In this document: piece after piece, positions 47,566 through 59,718 of the stretch
Layout of the letters: each line of letters opens with the position of its first letter
How positions within the stretch are numbered: position 1 is the first letter of the stretch
Assembly: GCA_030686995.1 (NCBI GenBank)
Contig: CM060697.1
Span: forward strand, 102,664,272-102,728,271
Direction of reading: 5' to 3'
Source of the DNA: Artemisia argyi
Taxonomy: Eukaryota; Streptophyta; Magnoliopsida; Asterales; Asteraceae
DNA: 64,000 nucleotides
Program-made: the position numbers and the translations under genes
Notes under the pieces: model-generated
The model's input: the letters and a program-made list of their open reading frames with translations, nothing else
Databases searched by the model: none
What the model was told of the DNA's origin: nothing

Positions 47566-49664
47566 ATTTGAACATGGTTCAAACAGCTATATACATTATG
47601 ATTTTATTGTTTGATGCAATAGATTTTTCACTGTGATGCAGGAGATATAAATAGTGATGCACTAGATTTTTGCACTGTGATGCACTATGCAGTAACAAAG
47701 TAATATTTTCATTTTGATGCATTAAAAACATTCTTTTTCTTTTTAGATATACTTACCAGAACCTCTGCATATTTCCCATATCTATCTGAGATATTTTCAA
47801 TGCCGTTGTCGATGTTGTCGAGTATGTCTATATCACCATTCTTCAAATTAAAGCATATGACATAGTAATTATTTGCCCCATTTTCAGTCATCTTTATACA
47901 AGGAAAGAAGATCTGTAGACATTTTAACGCTTAAACATCATTGGAATTTATAATAAAAATCAAATTACTTGAACTCATAATAATAAATCTATTTTTTACT
48001 TACCAAATCAACATCATTTAAATCTTTCAATCCTGAAGTTTCTAAAACACTGTCAAGATTCTCTTCAAACTTCATTCTTCTTTTCTCCAAATACGGTCCA
48101 TCATTGAAATCAACCATACGATGAGGCTGTTTTAATAAATATGAAATGTCTTAGAAGCATTAAAAAGTTACAACTTAATTTTAGCTATATTATATAGTTG
48201 AGTTAACTCACCAGCATTAATGTACTACAGTAAACATTTCTTTTTCCTTAAAGTTCGTCTCGGAATTCCTCTTCATTGTTTAGTATAATGCTCCATACAT
48301 CAATTATAGTTGAACCAACTTCAACTTCAGAATAAAGGCTCAAGAAGAACACACCTTCTATTTGAAATCCTTTTCCATTGAAAACAATATCACTGCACAA
48401 TTAAGATTCAGTAATATTTTAGTATTGATGCAATGCAATAAAAATTATGATGCAGTAACAATCAAAAATAGATGCAGTGACATATAAGCATTGATGCAGT
48501 AGCTTATAAACAGTTATGCAGTAACATATTACCCTTTAGGATTGCTTTCACTCCATATGTACTCAACTACTTTCATTTCTGCTTCAGGCCATTTTTGATT
48601 AATGCGTACTTTCCTATCATAGAATGGCGACTTCATAGCATTAGAGGGCTTTACTGTACGCTTTTCCTTTGCTATATCAACCTCTTTATCCTCTTGCATA
48701 GCTTTTCTGCCTCTCTTTTGGCCTACTTTAGGTTTTTGTGTATTCTCTTTAACTGTTTTTGGCTCTGCTTTTTTCGTTGGAGCCTTTTGAACTTTAACCA
48801 TTTCCTTTTTTGTTTCTCCCTTTTTACCTCTTCCCTTTTTTTCCGGTTCCACATTTGTTGCTGCATTTTTTCCCTTTGATTTTGGTTTTGTTGCAGCAAT
48901 ACTTTTTTCCTTTTTATTTTTCTTTTCGGGAATGAAATTATCTGGCGCAACAAACTCACAGGAACTGCATCAACCACATTAACAGTTGACTCCTTTACCA
49001 CATCTGATTTACCAACTTTCTCAGCATCATAGTTTCCAGAACTGTTGCGTTTTAGCTTTAACTTCAATCTATTGTAGGGCGGAGTTGCAATTTCAGCTTT
49101 TGACTTTAGAGCATCAACAGCTAAACCTTTTGTTGCATCTGTTATACCAGTAGATAGAAATGGGAGTTTCATGATGTTGTCATCCATCTCATTTTCAGTC
49201 ATTCTTGGTTTGCCTGCAATTGCCCAATTTAGCTGTGATAGTGTAACATCTTCTTCAGGATTTATTTTTCTTCTTCTGTTATTACTTGAAATGATATTTG
49301 CAGGTTCCTGAGATACGGGCAAAGATACAATATCTTCAAGATATTCATACTGCATCTCTTGGCTTTCTGTCTCATTCTCGTTTGTTGATTGACTTCCATT
49401 TTGTCTTGTCAATAAATCCAAATCAAATGGAACAATTGCGTTATCTTTGGTCCCAACTAATTCTTTCCCAAGCAACTCGTAATTCTTTTTCTCATTACTT
49501 ACCTTTTTCAGAATATCATTCAAATCAACAAGATCTTGCTTCTTGTTCGGTTCATCTTTCCTTCCATATTCTTTTCTACCTTCACCCCCAACATACACAA
49601 ACCAAATTAGTAACTCTGATTCAGTAAAAGTAATACAATAAAAGTTTTTATATCTATGTATATA

Positions 49665-49825
49665 TTTACTATCACTATGTATATATTTACTGCATCATTA
49701 CTTATATATCTATTGCATCACTATCACTATGTATATATTTACTGCATCGCTACTTATATATCTATTGCATCACTATCACTATGTATATATTTACTGCATC
49801 ACTACTTATATATCTATTGCCTCAC
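49665..49825 (-). repeat. Three tandem 52-bp units, TGCATCA type
   Basis: The unit is TATCACTATGTATATATTT followed by ACTGCATCATTACTTATATATCTATTGCATCAC-like sequence, with a 52-bp period, in an intron of the Ulp1-like gene. Confidence 0.85.
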
Positions 49826-50710
49826 AATAATATATGATGCAATAACTAATTATGTGTGATTGAATAATTTTTATATCTGATGCAGAAAGTTTTGATGTAA
49901 TAACTAATTATGTGCGAAACAGTAAAAGTGATGCAATAAATTTACTATGTATAAATTTATTGCATCACAACTTACATATCTATTGCATCACTATGTATAA
50001 ATCCACTACATCATCGTTAAATCTTTATAGGGTTATAGATTATGCATCCAAAAATTTTAAACAGAATTCAAATAAACAAAATTAGAATTCTGTTTTTATA
50101 CCAGAATTCAAATAGTTAGATTAATTTTAGTTAAGTTATCATACACATATTAAAATAGCTAGATAAGTATTTATTAAGTTATTACACATAACTACAATTA
50201 TATAATTTTTTCTGATATCCCACCTTCACCAGACCCAATTATTTCTTGACTGCTCTCTTGGGATTTTTGAGATAAATTCTGAGAATTGTCTTTCAATCTA
50301 CCTTCAACACCTTCAATTTCAGACTCAATCAACATTTCTTGACTTGTCTCTTTTTCAACATCATCCTTTCCTTTATTAGCTTCATAAACATCTTGATTAA
50401 CAAACTTCGTCTGACATTCTTCTTTTTCTTGATCAACAAATTCATCATCACCTTTAAAATTATCAGTTTCATTATTATCTCCGATATCAACTCCATCTGA
50501 AAAGTTTTCATTAACTCCCTTATCTCCTTCAATATACGACTCTTTATAGAGCATATTTCTTTCTTCCATCATTTCTTTGATCTCCTCATCATCTGGGTAT
50601 GATGAAAATGTTATCTTCAACTTTTCATCTGTTCGAATCATCAACTCCTTACTCTTTTCTAAAATATCTTTTAAACAATCTGTCATTTCCTGAAAGTGTA
50701 AAACAATTTT

Positions 50711-51160
50711 TTAGTTAGTGCATCACTATGTATAAATTTACTGCATCATTACTTATATATCTAATGCATCATAGTTTATATCTGCTGCATCATAAATTTT
50801 TTAGCTAGTGCATCACTATGTATAAATTTACTGCATCACTACTTATATATCTAATGCATCATAGTTTATATCTGCTGCATCATAAATTTTTTAGCTAGTG
50901 CATCACTATGTATAAATTTACTGCATCACAACTTATATATCTAATGCATCATAGTTTATATCTGTTGCATCATAACTTTTTTAGTTAGTGCATCACTATG
51001 TATAAATTTACTGCATCACTACTTATATATCCAATGCATCATAGTTTATATCTGATGCATCATAAATTTTTTAGCTAGTGCATCACTATGTATAAATTTA
51101 CTGCATCACTACTTATATATCTAATGCATCATAGTTTATATCTACTGCATCATAAATTTT
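50711..51160 (-). repeat. Five tandem 90-bp units, TGCATCA type
   Basis: Units start at TTAG(T/C)TAGTGCATC at 50711, 50801, 50891, 50981 and 51071, exactly 90 bp apart, with only a few differences among them. Each unit holds four subrepeats of about 22 bp, each with TGCATCA. The array lies in an intron between two Ulp1 exons. Confidence 0.97.
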
Positions 51161-52813
51161 TACAATTACCTTTTTTGATTTGGACTTAAATAGTTGAAGT
51201 TCCTTATCTCTGTTCATTGTTCCGTACAGTCCACGAGATAGATCAAGATGTGGAGTATAAAAGTCAACTATTGTGTTTTCAACATCCTCCTCTGTTAGTA
51301 TTTGGGAAAAAAAAAAAAAAAAAAAAAAAAAAGTTAGTAATAAATCATTTTATATTTTTATGCACATTTTTTAACAATAATATTTACAAATTTATCTTTA
51401 TAAATATACCTGTTTCTTGCACCTTCTTTTTCTTTTTTTTCAAATTCTTCTTTGGTGATTTCTTCGGTGTTTCAATTAATTGCATACCTTCCAAGATTGG
51501 AAGTTTACCAAATCCACCTGTAGATTCTTCATTTTCTCTCTGTTTCAAAAGTTTTGTACTCCAAGCTTTAAATACTGGCACCGTTCTATTAACAATTGTT
51601 TTTTCAGAAACTGTTGAATTGACGTAGATAAGCTTCAAAAAAATATATATATACATATATCAGTATAAAATAAAGATATAATCGATAAAATAAAAATTGT
51701 GATGCAGTAACAAGTAAAGGTAGATGCAATAGAAAAAAATTATAAATCTTACCGCCAAAAGAAGTACTGGTCCAGCAAAGAAGACTCTTGGTTTAAATCC
51801 CTTTAATTCTTTTTTCATACATTCGAGACAGTAAGTGCACCAATCCAATTTTGGAACATTCTCGATATCTTCAATTGATGGAAGAAATCTTTGATTGACT
51901 GAACCGTCTTTGTTCCCATGGGCAAAAATTGAGAAAAATACTACCAAGAATCCTACCTTGAAAGCCCAACTTTCATCTGAACTTCCACTCAGATATGCTT
52001 CTAGCCTGCTTATTGGAATTTTCTTTTGGCTTGCTTTTGGTGCATCAGGGTCATAGACAGACAAAGGTAGTGTTGATCTCCGTTTTACCGTTGTTGCGTC
52101 TGCAGTTGTGGTTTCTCGAAGAGCATTAACCTTTATTTCACCCATTAGAATACCAATAATTTCATGAATGAGTTCTTTGGTGACCTTAATCTTTCTATTC
52201 TCACTTAAAACCAATGTGCTACTGTCAGCATCAAAATTCTTACACAACCACATTCCTAAAGCTGTTGGTGTAGATTCAAAGTTGAATTCTCCACAATAAT
52301 GGCCAAACCCCATTTCTTCTAAAAGCTTATACTGGCCAAGGGTACAATTATCAATAATATTCTTCAAATTAGTAGGTGAAATTCTTGTTTGAAGATTTAC
52401 TGGTTCAAACTTTCCACCATCTCCTTCACAATCTTTGTCTACTGATTCTTCTTCTTTACTATTTTTCCAAACAACCATTTTATCATCAGTCTTCTTTTTT
52501 GATTTTATGTTTTCTTCCTTATTTTTAACAACAACAACCATCATTTTCCCATTCACAGTTTTTACCTCAACTCTTTCGTCAGTCACCTTTTTATTTCTGA
52601 TTATAATTTTTTTTGTCTCTTTTTCGGACTGCTTTCGGTTTCTTCCTCTTCAGTTTTAACAAGTTTTCTCTTCCCATTTGTTTTTGTTTTGCTTGATTCC
52701 TCATTTCCTTCAGTATTCATCTTACCTTTCCCTCCTCCTATTTTTTTTCTTTTTTTTTGTAGTTTTGCTATTAACCTCAGAACCTACATCCATTTGCTCT
52801 TCAATTGTCCTAC

Positions 52814-53146
52814 CTGTAACATTTTGAAGAAAAATCCATAAAATTTTTGAATATATATTACATCACTTCATTAAAATTATTACATCACTTGAACACATAC
52901 AACATCATTTCATTAAAATTACTGCATCTATCTATAAAAATAACAAATAAAATACTTTCAGATGATGAGAACACTACACGCCTAACCTTACGTACATTTA
53001 TATACCATTATAAGCAATCTACTGCATCAGTTTATATACACCTACTGCATCTATCAACCAAAATCACAAAAAAAACACTATCGGATCATGAGATCACTAC
53101 GCGCCTAACCTAATTTACATTTATATGTCACTATAAACAAACTACT
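52814..53146. other. MULE DNA upstream of the Ulp1-like gene
   Basis: No gene is seen. TACTGCATC/TACATCACTT repeats occur at 52855-53060, including a near-duplicate pair around 52925-52975 and 53050-53105 (ATAAAAATAACAAATAAAATACT / ...AAAAAACACT, then GATGAGA.CACTAC.CGCCTAACCT). Confidence 0.6.
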
Positions 53147-54565
53147 TGATGCGTAGGGATTGCACCAGGCTTTACCTCTCGAGGGATCTCGAGAAGCTTA
53201 CAACCCCCACCAGGCAATGTACCTGATCGATGTAGTATAGTATAATGACAAGTACCGGGGGATTGATCGTTTAGCTAGGAATAGTGTCGCTAGGATTAGA
53301 AAACCGAAAGACTAGGTCTAGAGATGAGGGATGATTCTTTTTGCATTTTTATATTTTTTTAGAAAGCAAGTAAAAATCTCGGGTTGTGAAGAGTTTGGCG
53401 GAATTAGTTGCTAGTCAACTAACCCAATACTAAGATGCAATCAAAATAAAATACTAGAAATGAAAATAAAACTAATTAAACTAAAGTTGTGAGCAATATG
53501 TGGGATAATTGTGTTTACTTAGATTTCACTACTCCCTAGATATCTTTTACACATTAATTACTTGTTATAGTTGCGTGGATGACGGATTTTATTCCTTAAT
53601 ACCATTCATGGGGTGGCGTACTTACTTCCCCAATCCTATGAGTGCCTACTTCACTCCTATGTCGAGCCGGCTAAGAAGCTCCTAACATGGGATCATTAGA
53701 ATTTACTCATGAATTAAATACAACCAATAAAACCTAGTACACATCGGTTCATGTTTCCTAAGACGTTCAAGCATGTTACGCAATGGAGATCTGCCAGTTT
53801 TCTTAAGCCTAACAATGAAATCATTCATCCAATACAACCATAAACAAGTAATCAACACATAATTAACATCTATGTTTCATTAGATCTAGCAAACATAAGA
53901 TAAATCTAGCCTAGCATGTTGAAATCAAGACAAGTAAAAGATATAATCAACCAACACATAGACATATTGATTGTATTAAGAGAAGACTTGTCTCAATTGA
54001 ACATGAAAGGATTCAAGGGGTGAAAACCCTTGAAAGTACTGTAAAATATGACCTAGGGTTTACAAAGTTCGGCCCTAGTTTTCTCCACACAAGTTCCTCC
54101 CTAATGAATGAAAAATAGAAAACTATATATAGAGTTTGATAGGTGACGGCGTCAAGAACAAAAGTCTGACGCCATCATCTCGCCGCCAAATAGTTCTTCG
54201 GACTGCCTAGATCTGGGTCTGACGCCGTCATGTGTACACCTTATGCAGGCCGTCACCAATTTAACTCTTGACGCCCTTGTTGTGACACCGTCAGGTTTGC
54301 ACTGGGTCGTCATGAATTTTACTCTTGACTCCGTTAGGGTCTTCCTCTTGACGTCGTCAGGTACTGTTCTCAGCATGGAAAATTAAGTCTTTGGTGTTTT
54401 CTTCACTTTTATGCTCCAAAAAAGCCCGAATTGCTTCCTTTTCCAGAATTCACTCCCAAAGTACCTAAAATCACAAAAAGAACGATTTAGCGTAATATTT
54501 GATCAAATAAATTCAATTTCGGGCTTAAATGACCCCCTAAAAGTGGTTCATTTTTCGCCTCATCA
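53147..54565 (-). repeat. 3' LTR of the outer reverse element
   Basis: It is 1419 bp; on the minus strand it runs TGATGAGGCG to CCTACGCATCA. Perfect promoter motifs lie at 54144 and 54220 with several degenerate ones, and a TATA box lies near 54125-54132. The left flanking pentamer is CTACT; the partner TSD is outside the window. Confidence 0.92.
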
Positions 54566-55147
54566 TATACCCTTACACTTGAGATTTGCTTGTCCTCAAG
54601 CAAATGCGCTTTTATTCTAATCAAAATACAAGTTAGGGGTCATTTAACACTAATATAAAAGTAATTACAACAAATAATCGTTCCACTAAAGACCAAAGAC
54701 AAGCACGGAGGTCATACACTAGCACCTCACAAATAGTGTTTAGATACTCACATCTCTCGGGTGTAATAAAGTAATATCACAATATGGAAACGGAAAATAT
54801 CTCTCACTACCTGTCATAGCAAAATAGATTACCATAGGCTTGGGAAAGGATCAAACCTCCACCACATGGCGTAAGCACCTAGGATAAACTATCAAAGAGG
54901 TCTTTTTAAAGGGTTCTAACGTTAGGTGTAGGGATATGGAATACACGGTTTTGTTGGATATAGGCAGTTTTTACTGGTGGCGAGTTAACAATCTTGGTTA
55001 ATTACATGTACAATATGGCATTGCTAAGCCAAGACTAGACTCGACTTAAGCTAATAAATGAAAAATAACAAAAACATAAAATAAACATAGAATGAAACGG
55101 GATGGTAGTCCGTATGGTTTTCTCTTTTCTTTTTCTATTTTTTTTTC

Positions 55148-55193
<46 letters not shown>

Positions 55194-55968
55194 ATACACT
55201 CTTACCCTACCATCCAAAATAATACATCATAGGGAATGTAAATTTCCCTTACACTTGAACTTTTACATACTTTACAATAAACTAATCTAATGACTCGAAT
55301 TAATAAAATCAAAATACTTGGAGTACTTTTAATATTAACGCACATATGGGGGTAATAATATTATGTTCTTCCCCATTACTCCATAAAATAAGTACTTTAC
55401 CCATGAGTCCCAATCATCCCAAAACAATATGTACAAGGATATGACTCGACTTAGCAACCATGTAATCAATTAGATAATTAACTAAGGGTTTAAACAAATA
55501 ACAATAATGCACTAAAAATGAGTGCATACACGGAAGGCTAAGGCGATTTGGTTGTATATTTAAGTGGGGTGTAACAAATTCTTCCTTTAAGTAAAATGCT
55601 TAAAGTTAGAAACGAAAAGATAGGCTCGGAGGGGTGTACTAGGGGTTTCGTGTACTAAAAACGAGTACAACGCTAAGGTGTGGGAAAAATTAATTGACTT
55701 AACTAGCCAAGTAATATGACTTAAATGGTCAAGTAATTATGATACGGGTTTAACACAAGGGTGATCCTAATGCCTCTTATCATGTAGTAAATCCTACTAC
55801 ACGAATGTAGTCTCACTAGCGGTCTCGGGATGCATCACGAACGCAAGTTCTAGAATCTAAATGCTACCGGTACACTCATAAGCACTAATAGTAAATGCTT
55901 TTCCTATCAAATCTAAAGGCGAACCTCACATATTTGGGTGGAAATTTTTTCTGAATATACGGTTATGT
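54566..55968 (-). other. 3' internal non-coding region of the outer reverse element
   Basis: This is the reverse complement of about 59940-61293 in the forward copy, including the purine tract next to the LTR (CAAGTGTAAGGGTATA) and the poly(A)-loop hairpin (55100-55215, with a T-run at 55150-55190). The match stops at about 55968 with CGGTTATGT; a few filler bases (TCATTTAA) then lead into the forward LTR. Confidence 0.88.
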
Positions 55969-55976
55969 TCATTTAA

Positions 55977-57372
55977 TGAACCACTTTTAGGGGGTCATTT
56001 AAGCCCGAAATTGAATTTATTTGATCAAATATTACCCTAAATCGTTCCTTTTGTGATTTTAGGTACTTTGGGAGAGAAATCTGGAAAAGGAAGCAATTCG
56101 GACGTTTTTGGAGCATAAAAGTGAAGAAAACGTCAAAGTCTTAATTTTCCTTGCTGGGAACAGTAGGTGACGGCGTCAAGAAGGAATTTCTGACGGCGTC
56201 AAGAGTAATTTCCATGACGACCCAGTACAGAATTGACGGCGTCACGAAGTAGGGCGTCAAGAGTAAAATGCATGACGGCCTGGAAAATGCTAACACATGA
56301 CGGCGTCAAAAGTAGATCAAGGCAGTCCGAGAAGTATTTTGGCGGCGAGATGACGGCGTCACAAGATTTGTCTTAACGCCGTCAGACCCTATTTCCTATA
56401 TATAGTTTTCTAATTTTCACATTAAAAAGAGAGAAGTTTTGGAGAAACCCTAAGTAAGAACTTGGTACGAATTTTACAGGTTTTTCAAGGGTTCTAAGCC
56501 CTTGATCCCTTTCATGTGTAATTGAGATAAGTATTCTTTTAATTGAATCAATATGTCTATGTGTTGGTTGTCTATATCTTGTTCTTGTCTTAATTCCATC
56601 ATGCTAGGCTAGATCTATCTTGTGTTCGCTTGGATCTAATGAAACCTAGATGTTAATTATGTGTTGATTACTTGTTTATGGTTGTTTTGGATGAATGAAT
56701 TCGATGTTAGGCTTAAGAAAACTGGCAGATCTCCAAATGGTAACATGCTTGAACGTCTTAGGAAACATGAACTGACGTGCACTAGGTTTTATTGGTTGTA
56801 TTTAATGCATGAGTAAATTCTAATGATCCCATGTTAGGAGCTTCTTAGCCGGCTCGACATAGGAGTGAAGTAGGCACTCATAGGATTGGGGAATTAAGTG
56901 CGCCACCCCATGAATGGTATTAAGGAATACAATCTGTCATCCACGCAACTATAACAAGTAATTAACATGTAAAAGATATCTAGGGAGTAGTGAAATCTAA
57001 GTAAACACATTTTCTCCACTTATTACTCACAACCTTAGTTTAATATAGTTTATTTTCATTTCTAGTATTTTATTTTGATTGCATCTTTAGTATTAGGTTA
57101 GTTGACTAGCAACTAATTCCGCCCAAATCCTTCAAACCCGAGATTTTTACTTGCTTTCTAAAAAATATAAAAATACAAAAATAATCATCCCTCACCTTTA
57201 GAACTAGTATTTAGGTTTTCTAATCCTAGCGACACTATTCCTAGCTGAACGATCAATCCCCCGGTACTTGTCACTATACTATACTACAACGATCAGGTAC
57301 ACTGCCTGGTGGGGGTTGTAAGCTTCTCATGATCCCTTGAGAGGTAAAGCCTGGTGCGATTCCCACGTATCA
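55977..57372 (+). repeat. 5' LTR of the inner element
   Basis: It starts at TGAACCACTTTTAGG, missing TGATGAGGCGAAAA, and ends CCCACGTATCA. Perfect promoter motifs start at 56168, 56191, 56234, 56298 and 56351; TATATATAG lies at about 56397-56405. Confidence 0.93.
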
Positions 57373-57378
57373 AGTTTT

Positions 57379-57397
57379 TGGCGCCGCAGCCCGGGGA
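57379..57397 (+). promoter_or_regulatory. Primer-binding site of the inner element
   Basis: TGGCGCCGCAGCCCGGGGA lies 6 bp after the LTR. It resembles the Asp-tRNA complement used by Athila/Tat elements (TGGCGCCGTTGCCGGGGA) with substitutions and one extra C. Its reverse complement is at about 62754-62772 in the outer element. Confidence 0.75.
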
Positions 57398-57554
57398 ATA
57401 GTTATTGTCTAGGTTAGAATCTCTTTTTATTAGGTCTACTTGCTAGATTCCTTTCTAGTAAGATTTTATTTTTATTTTTAGGTTTTCTTTAGACTATCTT
57501 TTTCTTTGTACATTTGTTAGTAAATTAACTTCATTGACTATTCCGTTCACCATT

Positions 57555-58862
57555 ATGGAGAACGCGAATCCACCAAGTCAGACACTAGAGTTTTACCAGA
57601 AAAAATATAATTACACCAGTTTGGATATACCAAGATGGACGAATGAAATGAGGAGGACAGGATCTTATATTGATTTTATTGGGTACCTTGAGAAAAGAGG
57701 CCAAGGGCATAAGACTTTTAAAGAATTCACCTTAGGAGCTCCATCAACCCCTCAAAATGCCTCACTTAGTGAAACCTATGCACCATATGAGCCTTCACCT
57801 AGGATAGTTTCGTATGAGCCACCTTGCTGCATGTCATGGTCAGGCCCTACTATAATACAGGATGAACACATAGGTGACCTTGATGTGATGGAGAATGTAG
57901 CCGAGGATGATCACATTGATCAAAAAGACCTAGGTTTTATGATCTATGATGATGAATCTCAAGAAACAGATGATGAATCTTTTGGGCAATTTGTATATAG
58001 CAGTCAGAATATTGAGGATGATCCTTATGATTCGGACATAGAAGTTGAGATGCCTAGGGAAGCACGTGAGATACTTGGGAAAATGTTAGGGTTAGATTAT
58101 AATAAAACACATGTTGAGGATATAGGTGATTTTGACACAAGGAATGATGAAGTAAATAAGATGAGCCCACAAAGTACCCCACAAGTCCTACCATCATTTG
58201 AGGCACACATACCACCCGTGACTTACCCGGAAGAAGTAGAAGAGACTATAGGAACCCCAATAGAGGTAGAACCCTTGGATCAAACACAACTAGAGGATAT
58301 AGGTTTGAATACTTATAATGATAACCTTACTCTTAGTTCTAGGGAAGTTCCTAGTTTTGATGAACCGGAGCCTCAACCAAAATCGTTACCTAATCTTCCA
58401 TCCTTGGATGTGAATTTAGGAATTGAGATAGGTTCCGATCCACCCATCAAACCATATAGTCCGGGTAGTCTTAGGACAAAGGTAGTGGACTCTAAGCCTT
58501 GTAGAGCGGAAACCAATATAGGAGTGGAAAATGACCTTACATGCTTACATCACCCATTTATGTTTGATCACAAGAAACATTATGAATTTAAACCGGGTTT
58601 ATTAGGTCAAGATGGATCCCCAACTAGGAGTCTCTCGAAGTTGATTGAAAATGATCCCTTTATAGGAGAAAATCTTAATCCACCCATTAACCCAATTGAA
58701 TTAAGTAAGGATATGATGATAGGAGCACACCCGTTTGAGCATATAATTCATCCACCACTCTTCCTTCACGTGGCATATTTCCACCCTAAGGGTGTGTATC
58801 GCTACTTCCATCTGCACTTAATCCTAAGTGTAGGGAAAACCTCCCCTATTTCCGTTAAATAA
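57555..58862 (+). CDS. Family-specific 435-aa ORF of unknown function
   Basis: ATG 57555 opens an intact frame to TAA 58860-58862. The N-terminus (about 1-65) is the most folded-looking part (YQKKYNYTSLDIPRWTNEMR, SYIDFIGYLEKRG). The remainder is acidic and Pro/Ser-rich, with low complexity (DDESQETDDESFGQF, LEDIGDFDTRNDEV), and the last 60 residues are more hydrophobic (HPFEHIIHPPLFLHVAYFHP). I see no zinc knuckle, protease, RT or integrase motif, and no clear signal peptide or transmembrane helix. It lies where gag would be, just after the leader. It could be a diverged gag-like or captured protein; the family is not recognised. Its intactness in a young insertion suggests recent selection or only recent insertion. 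Confidence 0.6.
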   Translation: MENANPPSQTLEFYQKKYNYTSLDIPRWTNEMRRTGSYIDFIGYLEKRGQGHKTFKEFTLGAPSTPQNASLSETYAPYEPSPRIVSYEPPCCMSWSGPTIIQDEHIGDLDVMENVAEDDHIDQKDLGFMIYDDESQETDDESFGQFVYSSQNIEDDPYDSDIEVEMPREAREILGKMLGLDYNKTHVEDIGDFDTRNDEVNKMSPQSTPQVLPSFEAHIPPVTYPEEVEETIGTPIEVEPLDQTQLEDIGLNTYNDNLTLSSREVPSFDEPEPQPKSLPNLPSLDVNLGIEIGSDPPIKPYSPGSLRTKVVDSKPCRAETNIGVENDLTCLHHPFMFDHKKHYEFKPGLLGQDGSPTRSLSKLIENDPFIGENLNPPINPIELSKDMMIGAHPFEHIIHPPLFLHVAYFHPKGVYRYFHLHLILSVGKTSPISVK

Positions 58863-59698
58863 GGGTAGAGTCAGGCTCGTGACTCGAACAAAAACAAGCG
58901 CTTCTTGGGAGGCAACCCATGCTTTGTGTGATTTTATTTTGTTTGTTTGTTATTTGCTTCCGTATGCATGCTTTATTTTTATTGTTGGTAGATCATGTTT
59001 CTCAATTAAATAGTGGAAATACTTTATTTTGTTGTTTTGGCCTAGTCTTAACTCCACCTAAAAGTATTTTTGCAAAAGATAAATGTAAGGGGAAACCCCA
59101 AATATGTTTTTAAGAAACAAACCGATCATGATTCTCCACAATATTAAATACACATGTATATTCGTACTTGTTAGAGTCAAATGCTTGTATTGAGTCATAA
59201 TGAAATTTTGCAGGATTTTCCAGGAAGTAGGACCAAGTTTTTCCAGAAATTTTTCGGAAACTTAACACAAGAATTTCTGCAGGTCACTTCTGACCGCGTC
59301 AAGAGTTAACTCTTGACGGCGTCACGTGTAAAAATCTGGAAATTTTACCGGTTTTGTTTTTCTAACGGAGTCTTATGGTTTTTGTGAATTATTAAGTTTT
59401 ATAATCTCCAGGAAATCTACAAACTTCATTCCAAAAGCATTATATCTTATTTTGTTTTCTAGGATTTAGTAACTTATATAGGATGCCGCCGATTTTATGT
59501 GGGGTTGTCTTGTCTATTTTCTCAGGATTTACAGGTTATGTATGACAAGAAGATGATTTATATTCTGGAAGGGAAGCTTTGATTGTTCATTTTCTTGGAG
59601 GAAAATTTAACCTGGTCACCTTATTATCCATACCGAGTGAATCAGGGGAGTATTTGATTTCATTCTTTTTACTTATTTTACTTTTACATTCTTTACTT

Positions 59699-59718
59699 GA
59701 ACATTGGGGACAATGTTC
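59699..59718 (+). other. Perfect 8-bp hairpin GAACATTG/CAATGTTC
   Basis: The arms at 59699-59706 and 59711-59718 have a GGGA loop. They lie within a segment resembling the conserved TTGAGGACAATG-type block of Athila-like elements. Confidence 0.8.

Larger units (their letters stand above)
46915..52813 (-). pseudogene. Ulp1-like (C48) protease gene of the MULE, multi-exon, broken
   Basis: A minus-strand gene. Exons by consensus splice sites, in transcript order: about 52813-51753, 51632-51410, about 51300-51170, about 50690-50198, about 49598-48533, 48393-48211, 48126-48004, 47912-47757, 47299-46915. The N-terminal exon has the plant Ulp1-MULE type domain (EEMGFGHYCGEF, LGMWLCKNFDAD, HEIIGILMGEI). 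The middle is Lys/Glu-rich and charged. The C-terminal exons form the cysteine protease: YYVICFNLKNGDIDILDN, then NGVDCGIFVMRHME with the catalytic Cys. The His expected just before YYV is Asn. Lesions: frameshift in the A-run near 52606, a 1-base loss near 48958, an in-frame TAA in the 48393-48211 exon and a frameshift near 47120. Introns are packed with GATGCA/TGCATC repeats. The role in transposition is unknown; loss of His and the frameshifts indicate it is inactive. Confidence 0.85.

Noticed and set aside
50711..51160. CRISPR-like regular array
   Set aside because: Plant DNA, and the whole 90-bp unit is repeated with no unique spacers; it is an intronic minisatellite.
55035..55290. Poly-Lys and poly-Phe ORFs
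   Set aside because: They translate the homopolymer in the poly(A)-loop hairpin region.
58919..59113. 64-codon ORF with a hydrophobic N-terminus
   Set aside because: It starts inside the Athila-like non-coding block and lacks any family features; likely chance.
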